Source: Streptantibioticus parmotrematis (lineage in GTDB: Bacteria; Actinomycetota; Actinomycetes; Streptomycetales; Streptomycetaceae). From it: a DNA stretch of 64,000 nt. The stretch lies in assembly GCF_019890615.1 (NCBI RefSeq), contig NZ_JAINVZ010000013.1:124001-188000 (forward strand), given 5' to 3'. Shown in pieces: positions 56,619 to 64,000 of the stretch. A program made the position numbers and the translations under genes. The notes below the pieces were generated by a model. It was not told the origin of the DNA. It searched no databases and saw nothing but the letters and a program-made list of their open reading frames with translations. The first letter of the stretch is position 1; each line of letters begins with the position of its first letter.

Positions 56619-57361
56619 GCGCGGGGGAGTTGATCGCCTCTGCGGCTGGGCCAAACGTGCTCCGGTACGCGTCCCGGGCCGTAGGCACCGTCGCCTTTTT
56701 CCTCCTCACGGTCACCGTGGCACTCGGCATTGCGACGGCGGGACGCTGCGCGCCTCAGCGGTTTGCCCGGTTCGAGATCAGCATGCTCCACCGCAACCTC
56801 TCCCTCCTCTCGCTGCTTTTCCTGATCTGCCACATCACCACCGCACTCGCTGACAGCTTTGTCCGCCTGGGTTGGCTCGCGGCCGTCGTGCCCTTCCTTT
56901 CGTCCTACCGGCGGTTTTGGTTGGGTCTCGGCACAGTGGCCTTCGATCTTCTGCTCGCCGTACTGATCACCACGGCCGTGCGGCTCCGGATCGGCAGGAG
57001 CCGTTGGAAGGCAATCCACTGGCTGGCATACGCGATGTGGCCCGACGCGCTGTTCCACGCAGCGGGCATCGGCACCGACACTCCGCTGGGCTTCCAACTG
57101 GCGCTGTACGGCCTGTGCCTCGCGCTGGTTCTCGGAGCCGTTTGGTGGCGACTTCTGCGTACGACAACCACTCGCGCGGGGGTCCGATTGTGCCTGGCCG
57201 CGGCGTCGTCAGCGGTGTCCTGCCTTTTGGTGGTCTTCGTTGTCGTGGGTCCCGCGCAGCCTGACTGGGCTCGTCGCGCCGCCCCGATCTCATACGTCCA
57301 CACGAGCGGCTTCCTGCGAGCAGACGCGGCGGTGGAGGCGGGACCGGAGGCGGACCGGTGA
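56615..57361 (+). CDS. Ferric-reductase-like haem membrane protein
   Basis: GTG 56615 overlaps the ApbE stop. The 248-residue product has about six membrane helices. Paired histidines (MLHRNLSLL..ICHITT and IHWLAY..LFHAAG) are spaced to bind two haem b groups, as in ferric-reductase-like transmembrane domains. It lacks a flavin/NAD domain, which may be supplied by the NuoF-like protein next to it. It probably passes electrons across the membrane. Confidence 0.75.
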   Translation: MSAGELIASAAGPNVLRYASRAVGTVAFFLLTVTVALGIATAGRCAPQRFARFEISMLHRNLSLLSLLFLICHITTALADSFVRLGWLAAVVPFLSSYRRFWLGLGTVAFDLLLAVLITTAVRLRIGRSRWKAIHWLAYAMWPDALFHAAGIGTDTPLGFQLALYGLCLALVLGAVWWRLLRTTTTRAGVRLCLAAASSAVSCLLVVFVVVGPAQPDWARRAAPISYVHTSGFLRADAAVEAGPEADR

Positions 57362-58695
57362 ACACGCACCCGATCACAGGACCGCCCTTACAGCCGGCGC
57401 CCACCGGCGGGGAGTCGGGTGCCCGCCTACTGAGTGGAGCGTCGGACGCCGGGGCGGGGGAGGAATTGTCCCGGCACTTGGCCCGGTACGGTCCCCTTCC
57501 ACTTCCCTCTGTCGGCGGGTGCGCGGAACTGATCAGGGTTGTCGAGGAGTCCGGCCTCACCGGTCGCGGCGGTGCCGCGTTCCCGACCGGGCGCAAGATG
57601 CGGTCGGTCGCGGTGGGCGTGGGACGAAGGGTGGTCGTCGCCAACGGAATGGAGAGTGAGCCCGCCAGCTGCAAGGACTCGACACTTCTTGAGCACGAGC
57701 CACATCTGGTCCTCGACGGCGCGGCGGTCGCGGCCGAGGCAATCGGCGCGGACACCGTTCACCTTTGCCTTCCCCGGGACCGCCAAGACCTCGTGGACGG
57801 TCTGACGAGAGCTGTGCGCAGCCGCGTGGAACACGGCGTCGACACTGTGCCCGTACTGGTCCACAGTGCTCCATTCCCGTACGTCTCCAGCGAGGAGACC
57901 TCCCTCGTGCGATGGCTCAACGGGGGCGACGCCAAGCCGATGACAGTCCCTCCACGGCCGTTCGTGACAGGGGTCGCAGGACGCCCCACCCTGATCAACA
58001 ACGTCGAGACCCTGGCGCACCTGGCGCTGATAGCCCGCAAGGGGCCCGCGTGGTTCCGCGGTCTCGGCAGGGCGGACGCACCCGGCTCCGCCCTGGTCAC
58101 CGTTTCTGGCGGGGTTCGCCGTCCAGGTGTTTACGAGGCACCGATGGCCACGACCATCGGCTCTATCATCGACCTTGCCGGCGGACCCGCGGCCGTACCT
58201 CGAGCGGTCTTGGTGGGAGGGTTCTTCGGGACTTGGCTCCCCGCTCCGCGGGTCCTGGACATCCCATACGCTCCGTCGGATCTGGCCGAACTGGGTGCGG
58301 GCCCGGGAGCGGGCGTCCTTGTAGTCCTGCCCAGCTCCGCTTGCGGCCTGGCCGAGACAGCCAGCGTGCTCAATTACCTCGCAGCGCAGAGCGCCCGGCA
58401 GTGCGGGCCTTGCTATCGCGGCCTGCCGGCGGTGGCTCAAGACTTCACAGCACTGGCCAAAGGCCGCGGAGATACTTCGGTAATGCGCCGGCTGAAGCAC
58501 AGAGTGGGGCTGCTGCCCGGCCGAGGCGCCTGCCGTCTTCCTGATGGCGCGGCACAACTCGCGGCGTCGGCACTGCGTGTTTTCGCGGACGACGTCCACC
58601 ATCACCTGAGTTTCGGCCAGTGCCGAGGCTGGTTCGGGGCCCGGGTCGTGAAAGTCCCGGTGCCTGTCGCACCGAGGGAAGAGGAGTGGCGGTGA
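57358..58695 (+). CDS. NuoF/RnfC-like flavoprotein with SLBB domain
   Basis: This 445-residue protein has the NADH/FMN site GRGGAAFPTGRKM and NGMESEPASCKDS. Next come TLINNVETLAHL and an SLBB-like segment SGGVRRPGVYEAP. Near the C-terminus the iron-sulphur site reads QSARQCGPCYRG with a later GRGACRLPDG. NuoF has one more Cys (SCGxCxxC) where Ala is here, so the cluster may be three-Cys or altered. It should oxidise NAD(P)H and feed the adjacent ferredoxin or haem protein. It overlaps its neighbours on both sides. Confidence 0.8.
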   Translation: MNTHPITGPPLQPAPTGGESGARLLSGASDAGAGEELSRHLARYGPLPLPSVGGCAELIRVVEESGLTGRGGAAFPTGRKMRSVAVGVGRRVVVANGMESEPASCKDSTLLEHEPHLVLDGAAVAAEAIGADTVHLCLPRDRQDLVDGLTRAVRSRVEHGVDTVPVLVHSAPFPYVSSEETSLVRWLNGGDAKPMTVPPRPFVTGVAGRPTLINNVETLAHLALIARKGPAWFRGLGRADAPGSALVTVSGGVRRPGVYEAPMATTIGSIIDLAGGPAAVPRAVLVGGFFGTWLPAPRVLDIPYAPSDLAELGAGPGAGVLVVLPSSACGLAETASVLNYLAAQSARQCGPCYRGLPAVAQDFTALAKGRGDTSVMRRLKHRVGLLPGRGACRLPDGAAQLAASALRVFADDVHHHLSFGQCRGWFGARVVKVPVPVAPREEEWR

Positions 58696-58913
58696 ACGCA
58701 TCCGACCGCGGGATCAGCGTGCTGCGCGTCGACCGGATCGCCTGTGAGGGACGTGGGCTGTGCGCCGAGCTGATACCCGAGTCGATCCACCCTGACGAGT
58801 GAGGGTACCCCGTCGTGCACAACGCCGGTATCGCGGCTGACCTCTTAAAGCACGCCCGTCGGGCAGTGGCCGGATGCCCGGCACTCGCGTTACGGCTGGA
58901 GGCCACAGCATGA
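58692..58913 (+). pseudogene. Ferredoxin with in-frame TGA
   Basis: GTG 58692 overlaps the NuoF-like stop. The product starts ISVLRVDRIACEGRGLCAEL and would continue after a TGA at 58800 with GYPVVHNAGIAADLLKHARR, AVAGCPALALRLEATA. Related ferredoxins have Trp (DEWGYP) here, so the TGA looks like a TGG-to-TGA change. Three cluster Cys (ACEGRGLC and GCP) suggest a 3Fe-4S ferredoxin. The stop removes the last Cys, so the protein is likely inactive unless the stop is read through. Confidence 0.75.
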
Positions 58914-59133
58914 GCCCGCGTGCACCCGCGTGATGGACGCAGACGCGTGGTGTGTGCACTTCGGGACTTGGACGAACGACGGGCTGCCCGTCCGCCTGAC
59001 TCGGGTCACGGGTTTCGGAGTCCACGTCCCATCGAGGGCCGCTCAGACGCGGCCTCGGGACGGCGGCGGCGGGAGCTGGCGGGCGGAGCATCTGGATCGG
59101 CGATATATCGGACGAGCCATGGAGTGTTGAGAG

Positions 59134-60243
59134 ATGACTAGGAGTGGCGTGGAGCCCGAGGTAGGAGAAGCTGCCGTCGAAAGGCTCCACGAGGAGCGTG
59201 GGCCGTGGAGCGGTACGAGCGAACCGATCGGGCAGCGTCAGGACATGGTGACGCATCCTGAGTTGAAGGTGTCGGCGATCTGGAGGGTCCTCGCCCGACG
59301 CAGCACTCACGAACGGTCCGCGCAGGAGACGTCGATGCGTTGGGTGGAGTCGGCGGGTCTTTGCCAAAGCCCGGCGGAGTCGGCGAATCTGCATCAGAGC
59401 AGACCAGGTCTGCTGGCCGCATGGTGCCATCCGGATGCCAGCGAAGCGGACTTGTCGCTCGTGGCCATGTGGATGTCCTGGCTCTTTCTGCTCGACGACC
59501 GGATAGACGAGAGCACTCTCGGCCGTGACGCGGACCAATTGGAGTTCCGTCTGCGGGATCTGCACGCGGTAGCCCTGGGGATGTCCGGCCCAGTGTCCCC
59601 CATGGGGCGGGGACTGGCGGAGATCATTGAGCGGGCTTGCGAGGAGATGCCCTCGTGGTGGCAGTTCAGATTTCGCAGGAACGTGGCGGAGTACCTGGCG
59701 GCCTGCGTCTGGCAGGCAGCCCATCGGCAAGCCGGGCAGGTTCCCACTCTTGAGGAATTTCCGTCCCGGCGCCGTGCGTTCGGGGCGGTGATGCCCTCGT
59801 TCGACAGGACGGAGGGAGTTCTCCTGCCGTCCTCGATCCACTACTCCAGGCCTTACCAAGACCTCCTCTTCGCGGCCGCCGACCTGGTCTGCTGGACCAA
59901 CGATCTGATGACGGCTGACAAGGAGGCCGCGCACGGCGACCTCCACAACCTCGTCCTGGTCACGGCACACCATAAAGGTCTAGAACGGCAGGCTGCCGCC
60001 CGGATGGTGGCCGCGGCCTGCGAGGACCGTCTGCACGTCTTTTCTCGTGCCCGTGAAGAGCTCGCCGAACTCCTCCAGGCTCGGGCGGAAGTATCGGCCG
60101 AAGGCGTCGAACTGCGAGCCGACGACTGCGCCACCGTGTTGCTTGCGTGGGTACGAGGGCACTTGGAGTGGGGGCTGCACACCCCGCGCTACCACCCGGA
60201 GGATGATGAAGCAGGAAGGTCCTGTCATGCCGGTAGCCACTGA
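59134..60243 (+). CDS. Class I terpene synthase (second locus)
   Basis: The 369-residue protein has the metal motif FLLDDRIDE (DDxxDE type) near residue 115 and the NSE-type NDLMTADKEAAHGD near residue 250, with Thr for the usual Ser. The C-terminal part includes RGHLEWGLHTPRY with the RY pair. This is a canonical bacterial terpene synthase, more complete than the one at 18.3 kb. The P450 start overlaps its end by 17 bases, so the pair makes an oxidised terpene. Product not predictable from sequence. Confidence 0.85.
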   Translation: MTRSGVEPEVGEAAVERLHEERGPWSGTSEPIGQRQDMVTHPELKVSAIWRVLARRSTHERSAQETSMRWVESAGLCQSPAESANLHQSRPGLLAAWCHPDASEADLSLVAMWMSWLFLLDDRIDESTLGRDADQLEFRLRDLHAVALGMSGPVSPMGRGLAEIIERACEEMPSWWQFRFRRNVAEYLAACVWQAAHRQAGQVPTLEEFPSRRRAFGAVMPSFDRTEGVLLPSSIHYSRPYQDLLFAAADLVCWTNDLMTADKEAAHGDLHNLVLVTAHHKGLERQAAARMVAAACEDRLHVFSRAREELAELLQARAEVSAEGVELRADDCATVLLAWVRGHLEWGLHTPRYHPEDDEAGRSCHAGSH

Positions 60244-61543
60244 TGCCATGCTTCGCGCGCCAAGGGTGCCGGGAGGCTTGCCCTTCGTGGGCCACGCGGT
60301 AAGTCTGCTCAAAGAACCACTGGCGTTCCTCGACGCGCAACGCCCGCTGGGGGAGCTCGTCGAGTTCCGCATCGGGCGCCGACCCGCCTACATTGTCAAC
60401 CACCCCGAACTGGTCCTGGCCGTCCTGGCCGGCCCCGCGGGCCGCTTCACACGCGGCGAGATCTTCGCCAAGGCCCGACCACTGTTCGGGCAGGGAGTGG
60501 TGGTGGCGGACGGTATCCGGCACCGCGACCGCCGACGAGCCCTCCAACCCCTGCTCAGTGCCGTCCGCCTGCCGGGGTACCTCTCCACACTCGCCGAGTT
60601 GGTGAGTGAGCGGGTGGCCTCCTGGAGCGATGGCCAGACCGTCGATTTGAACGCGGAGATGACCGACCTTACGCTGAACGCGGTCGCTGCCACCATCCTC
60701 GGTCACCCCCTCCCTCCTAGGTCCGCGGAGACCGTCCACCGAGCGCTGCCGATAGTTGTCAGCGGCCTGGCCCGCCGTGCCTACGGCCCTGCCGCCGCGT
60801 TGTTGGACAGACTCCCCGGGCGCGAACGCGCCCAGTACCGAGCGGCGTTGGCGGACATCCACCGTGTGGTGGACGCACTCATCACCGCTGACGAATCAAG
60901 TCCAGCCCTGCGACAGCTCGCCGGTGGCGTCGACGTGGACCAGCTTCACGACGACGTCACTTCGCTGCTCATCGGAGGATCTCACACCACTGCGGCGGCG
61001 GCCGCCTGGATCTTCATCCTCCTGAGCCGATATCCACAAGTCCGAAGCCGGATCAAGCGAGAGACCGGCGAAGTCCTCGGAAGCCGCCCCGTCACTTCCG
61101 CGGACCTACCCAATCTCGTCCTCACCCGACGCGTGGTGCAGGAGACTCTCCGCCTCTTCCCACCGGTCTGGCTCTTTCCTCGACGCGCGGTCTCGGCCTG
61201 CGACCTCGGGGGACACCACGTGGAGGCGGGCACCCAGGTCTTCTACAGTCCCTATTCGCTCCACCGCGACCCTCGATGGTTTCCCAGGGCCACTTCGTTC
61301 GACCCCGACCGCTGGGACCCTGAACGCCACCCCCAACCACCACGCGGCGCCTATCTCCCCTTCGCCGCCGGTGTACATGGCTGTCCCGGTGGCGACTTCG
61401 CCCTGGGAGAACTCACCCTCCTCGCAGCGGCGGCCACCGCGCGTTGCCGACTGGATCCTGTTCTGGGCAGCCGCACCACGCCCGTTCCAGCGGCCACCCT
61501 CGGTCCTGGCCCGGTGAAAATGATAGTTAACGCTCACCCTTGA
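60227..61543 (+). CDS. Cytochrome P450 partner of the second terpene synthase
   Basis: ATG 60227 has AGGAAGG seven bases upstream and gives 438 residues. It begins PRVPGGLPFVGHAVSLLKEP. The I-helix LLIGGSHTT has His where the acidic residue usually is. ExxR is in QETLRLFPPVW, FDPDRW follows, and the haem loop is FAAGVHGCPGG. It lies translationally coupled to the terpene synthase and likely oxidises its product. The longer upstream frame overlaps the synthase in another frame and is not real. Confidence 0.85.
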   Translation: MPVATDAMLRAPRVPGGLPFVGHAVSLLKEPLAFLDAQRPLGELVEFRIGRRPAYIVNHPELVLAVLAGPAGRFTRGEIFAKARPLFGQGVVVADGIRHRDRRRALQPLLSAVRLPGYLSTLAELVSERVASWSDGQTVDLNAEMTDLTLNAVAATILGHPLPPRSAETVHRALPIVVSGLARRAYGPAAALLDRLPGRERAQYRAALADIHRVVDALITADESSPALRQLAGGVDVDQLHDDVTSLLIGGSHTTAAAAAWIFILLSRYPQVRSRIKRETGEVLGSRPVTSADLPNLVLTRRVVQETLRLFPPVWLFPRRAVSACDLGGHHVEAGTQVFYSPYSLHRDPRWFPRATSFDPDRWDPERHPQPPRGAYLPFAAGVHGCPGGDFALGELTLLAAAATARCRLDPVLGSRTTPVPAATLGPGPVKMIVNAHP

Positions 61544-62929
61544 CATCGCGTCGGCTCATACGGTTCGGGCACCGCGAGACTGCCCCGTCGCGGCTTGTCG
61601 GCTACCGCCTGGTGGTGGCGCCGGAGCCGTGGATCCATCCACCCGCCCTTTGTGGTAGGAGCAGACTGGTTCGGTCCGTGATCAGTGGCTCTACGGCGTC
61701 CAGGCCCTGTTGCTGGAGCGCGAAGGCGATGATTATGGTCAGCGTTTCGTTTGCGCCCCTGGAGCTCCGGAGTGGCCGGCGTCCGCGAGCTGCTGCCGGT
61801 GCGGCAGTGGCGATGGCGCAGCCCCGGGCGGAAGGCGTTGGACGACCGGAAGGTGCTCAGCGGCATCCTGTTCGTGCTGTACACCGGCATCTGATGGGAG
61901 CGGCTGCCGGGTGAGCTCGGTTTCGGCTCGGGGATGACCTGCTGGCGCCCACTGCGGGACTGGAATAACGCCGGTGTCTAGCAGCGCTTGCACGAGGTGC
62001 TGCTGCCAGAGCTGCGGGCCCCGGAACGCCCGGACCTGTCGCGGGGTGTTAGCGCCCTGACATGGGAGGTGTCGACCACGCAGCGGGACCAGTCCAGCCG
62101 GGTGGGGGGAAAGGGGGGCCGCATTCAGCTCGGCCAGCAGGACTTCGTGGAGCCGCTGCCAGACGCCAGCCTCGTTCCAGTCCGGCAGGCGGCGCCAGCA
62201 GGTCGTGCTCGAGCCGAAGCCCAGGTCCCTGGGCAGGTACTCCCACCGGATGCAGGTGTGTAGCACGTACAGAATCCCACAGAGCACCTCCCTGTCCGGC
62301 AGCGGCTTGCGGCCGGGGTGTCGGAACCTGCGCTCACGCTGCGGCAGGAGCGGCTCCAGGCGATCCCACGGCTCATCCGACACGATCCACGGCGACGTCC
62401 CCACACCGAGCCGAACGCTCAACTCCCGCCCCGGACGCGGCGATCAGGGCAGATCCACCTCATTGCGTTAGCCGTTGTTAGGGGCAGTTCACACACGATC
62501 AATTCTCGTGGAGATTCGCTTCCCGGTACGACGCCCTGGCTATGCAGAGCGGTAAGCGTTTGCAGGGCCGGCCCGAGGCCCTCAGCTTCCCGCGTGGTCG
62601 CAGCAGGCTCCCTTGAGCCTTCCGCACACTTGGTGGTGGTCGCGGACCGCGTGGCCACCAGACGTGAGGCGGGCCGTAGTGCCTGGTCTGGACAACCTGC
62701 CACCACGGCCCGTCCCTTTCATCCCCTCAGCGTGCCTCCTCGGGGCGGGAACTCGCCGCGGGCAACTTCAGGGACAGGGGCCCCGCAGCGAGCCCTCAAC
62801 TCTTCATACGGCGTAGACGTCAACGAGGTTCACTCCCGGGCCGCTCAACCAGTCCCGGAAGAAGACCGCCGTTTGACAAGGTGCGGTTGGCAGCCTCGCG
62901 TGAATGACTCAGGCTCTCGATCAAACAGC
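61544..62929. pseudogene. Two convergent IS5-type transposase remnants and empty sequence
   Basis: On the plus strand (about 61782-62025) ALDDRKVLSGILFVLYTGI and RLHEVLLPELR are recognisable, with stops at two positions that should be Arg and Trp. On the minus strand (62422 to about 62060) a related start reads PLLPQRERRFRHPGRKPLPD and CIRWEYLPRDLGFGS. The two 5' halves point toward each other and meet near 62040. The right part of the stretch has no supported gene. Confidence 0.6.
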
Positions 62930-63232
62930 TCAGGGCCTCGCTCGTTGCAGCTCGCGGACTGCCACCTGATCAGCGGCCGCCTCGAAGATGCTCACTGTCT
63001 CGCGTTGCCGGGCGCCGTCGATCGCCTTGAACAGCCGACGCCCTGCGGCGAGTCCCTCGATATATCCGGCCCCCTGGGCGAAGTCACTTTGGGCGGTCAA
63101 CAGTTGCAGGTGATCATAAGTGTCCCTTCCCTCGTCGCTGTGCTGCCGACCTGTCCAGTAGCCACGTATGAATTTGCTGGGGTCCGTCGAGGTACTGCTT
63201 CTGCGTTCCGCGACTGCATACCGTGGATCCAT
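62930..63232 (-). CDS. Hypothetical protein (100 aa)
   Basis: The product begins MDPRYAVAERRSSTSTDPSK and continues with a balanced, helical-looking sequence (TYDHLQLLTAQSDFAQGAGY). ATG 63232 follows GGTGAGGACGG. Composition looks protein-like, but I know no family. It stands alone between remnants, so it may be spurious. Confidence 0.4.
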   Translation of the reverse strand: MDPRYAVAERRSSTSTDPSKFIRGYWTGRQHSDEGRDTYDHLQLLTAQSDFAQGAGYIEGLAAGRRLFKAIDGARQRETVSIFEAAADQVAVRELQRARP

Positions 63233-64000
63233 CCGTCCTCACCACCCTTGGCGATCACGCTGTTGCGAAGCCCTGTGCCAGGAGGCCGTCTCTTGAGAGA
63301 GCTTCTGGCGGCGTGTCCGTGCCCTTGTGTCACGCCATCCGGCCCGCGGTATGCCGGCATTCCCGGCACTCCAAACCATCGGTGCTGAGCCCATCCCAAG
63401 GACCTGTCCCGTGGGCCGTCCACGGCGCGGGCCGACGGCTCGCGCTCGCCATCGATCCATGGGCTCAAGCTCTGCCGCTGTGGGGTCGCGGCGGCACTCC
63501 CAATCTGTGCCGCCGCGGACTTCCGCCGTGACCCCCTTGGCGAGGTCCAGGGGGAGGCGGAAGGGGACCACAGGCGGCATCGCCGACGGCGGCCGGAACG
63601 CCACATGGTCCCATCCAGCCATACGCACGCCGGGCGGGAAGGGTTCGATCCGATTCATCCGGCCCGCCTCGCCCCAGGGTGGGGCCTGGGCGTGCGTGGT
63701 CCAGTAGTACGACGCCGTATGCCGGCTTTCCCTGGCCTCCGGTGCCGACAAAGGCTGGTCCGTGACCTGGCCCCCCGTGCTGGTCCACACAGGCTCGCGG
63801 ATCTTCGTGGACGGCGTGCCCAGCCAGCAGATCGGCGTCGTACGCAGCTGGGACGGAGACCTGCAACTCATGATCCGCGGTTGGCCCGTCTTCGGTTTCA
63901 GTAAGGGCACCGCCGCTGGCCAGACCAATGGTGAGGGGGTCGTCGGTGCATGGTTCGCTGTCTTCACGCTCAGCAGCAGGGTCCTGCCCGCGACCGTCAC
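63233..64000. other. Right-edge stretch, possible partial gene on plus strand
   Basis: From about 63708 to the window end a plus-strand frame without a start reads YDAVCRLSLASGADKGWSVT and later SRIFVDGVPSQQIGVVRSWD, with protein-like composition. A TAG at 63705 closes the frame upstream. It could be the 3' part of a gene that continues beyond the window, or a remnant. The opposite-strand frame is less convincing. Confidence 0.3.

Noticed and set aside
58800-58802. TGA read as selenocysteine in the ferredoxin
   Set aside because: The position matches a conserved Trp, not a redox Cys, and no SECIS-like hairpin was recognised.
62318-63388. 356-residue plus-strand open frame
   Set aside because: Composition is erratic, no motif is seen and it overlaps IS remnants; it looks non-coding.
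1-64000. tRNA, rRNA, riboswitch or CRISPR array
   Set aside because: No cloverleaf, conserved rRNA segment or regularly spaced repeat was recognised on either strand; a covariance-model scan was not possible.

Overview
The window is high-GC DNA with streptomycete character: GTG and ATG starts, GGAGG-type ribosome sites, a TTA (bldA-type) codon at 2331, WhiB regulators, a LAL-type LuxR activator, CYP genes, bacterial terpene synthases and many IS5-type insertion sequences. The mix of specialised-metabolism genes, decaying genes and insertion sequences suggests a chromosome arm or a large plasmid of Streptomyces or a close relative. No rRNA, tRNA or CRISPR array was seen.

Layout. 0.5-3.3 kb: a small hypothetical gene, an HTTM/alpha-beta hydrolase fusion and a DUF5819-like partner. 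3.6-4.5 kb: a complete IS5-family element with a TTA target duplication. 4.5-8.6 kb (minus strand): an operon of Rieske oxygenase, MIO ammonia-lyase/aminomutase and an EhpF/PaaK-like adenylating enzyme. 9.5-19.2 kb (plus): a tightly packed operon of an adenylation-carrier didomain, a P450, a zinc alcohol dehydrogenase, a threonine-aldolase homologue, a methyltransferase, a second P450, a class II-like terpene cyclase homologue and a class I terpene synthase. 20.2-24.4 kb (plus): SbnA/SbnB-type L-2,3-diaminopropionate enzymes, a gamma-butyrobetaine-dioxygenase-like enzyme, an ectoine-synthase homologue and a GNAT acetyltransferase. A LAL regulator follows on the minus strand. Related transposase remnants in opposite orientation lie at 9.1 and 27.8 kb and flank this whole block.

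28-47 kb: a membrane-anchored LamG protein, a damaged IS, then a phenylpropanoid-type cluster (tyrosine ammonia-lyase, a hydroxylase/O-methyltransferase fusion, a 4-coumarate-CoA-ligase/SDR fusion). Its downstream P450s and carboxylic acid reductase are broken by frameshifts and an IS. Between them sit a broken ltrA-like gene, a DUF2255 gene, two paralogous hydrolases and an XRE regulator. 47-54 kb: htpG, two long WhiB proteins around a MinD/ParA-like ATPase, and a secreted LysM lytic transglycosylase. 55-59 kb: an ApbE-linked membrane electron-transfer operon ending in a ferredoxin gene with an in-frame stop. 59-61.5 kb: a second terpene synthase with its P450. 61.6-64 kb: IS remnants and little convincing coding sequence.

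The most interesting system is the 9.5-27.3 kb block. It appears to pair a terpene scaffold with two unusual amino-acid-derived units: a histidine-like residue beta-hydroxylated on a carrier and possibly cleaved by retro-aldol, and a diaminopropionate that may be acetylated and cyclised by an ectoine-synthase homologue to a five-membered imidazoline. That chemistry is inferred from gene content, not shown. Many single-base frameshifts at 36-47 kb may be real decay or sequencing error; sequence alone cannot separate these.
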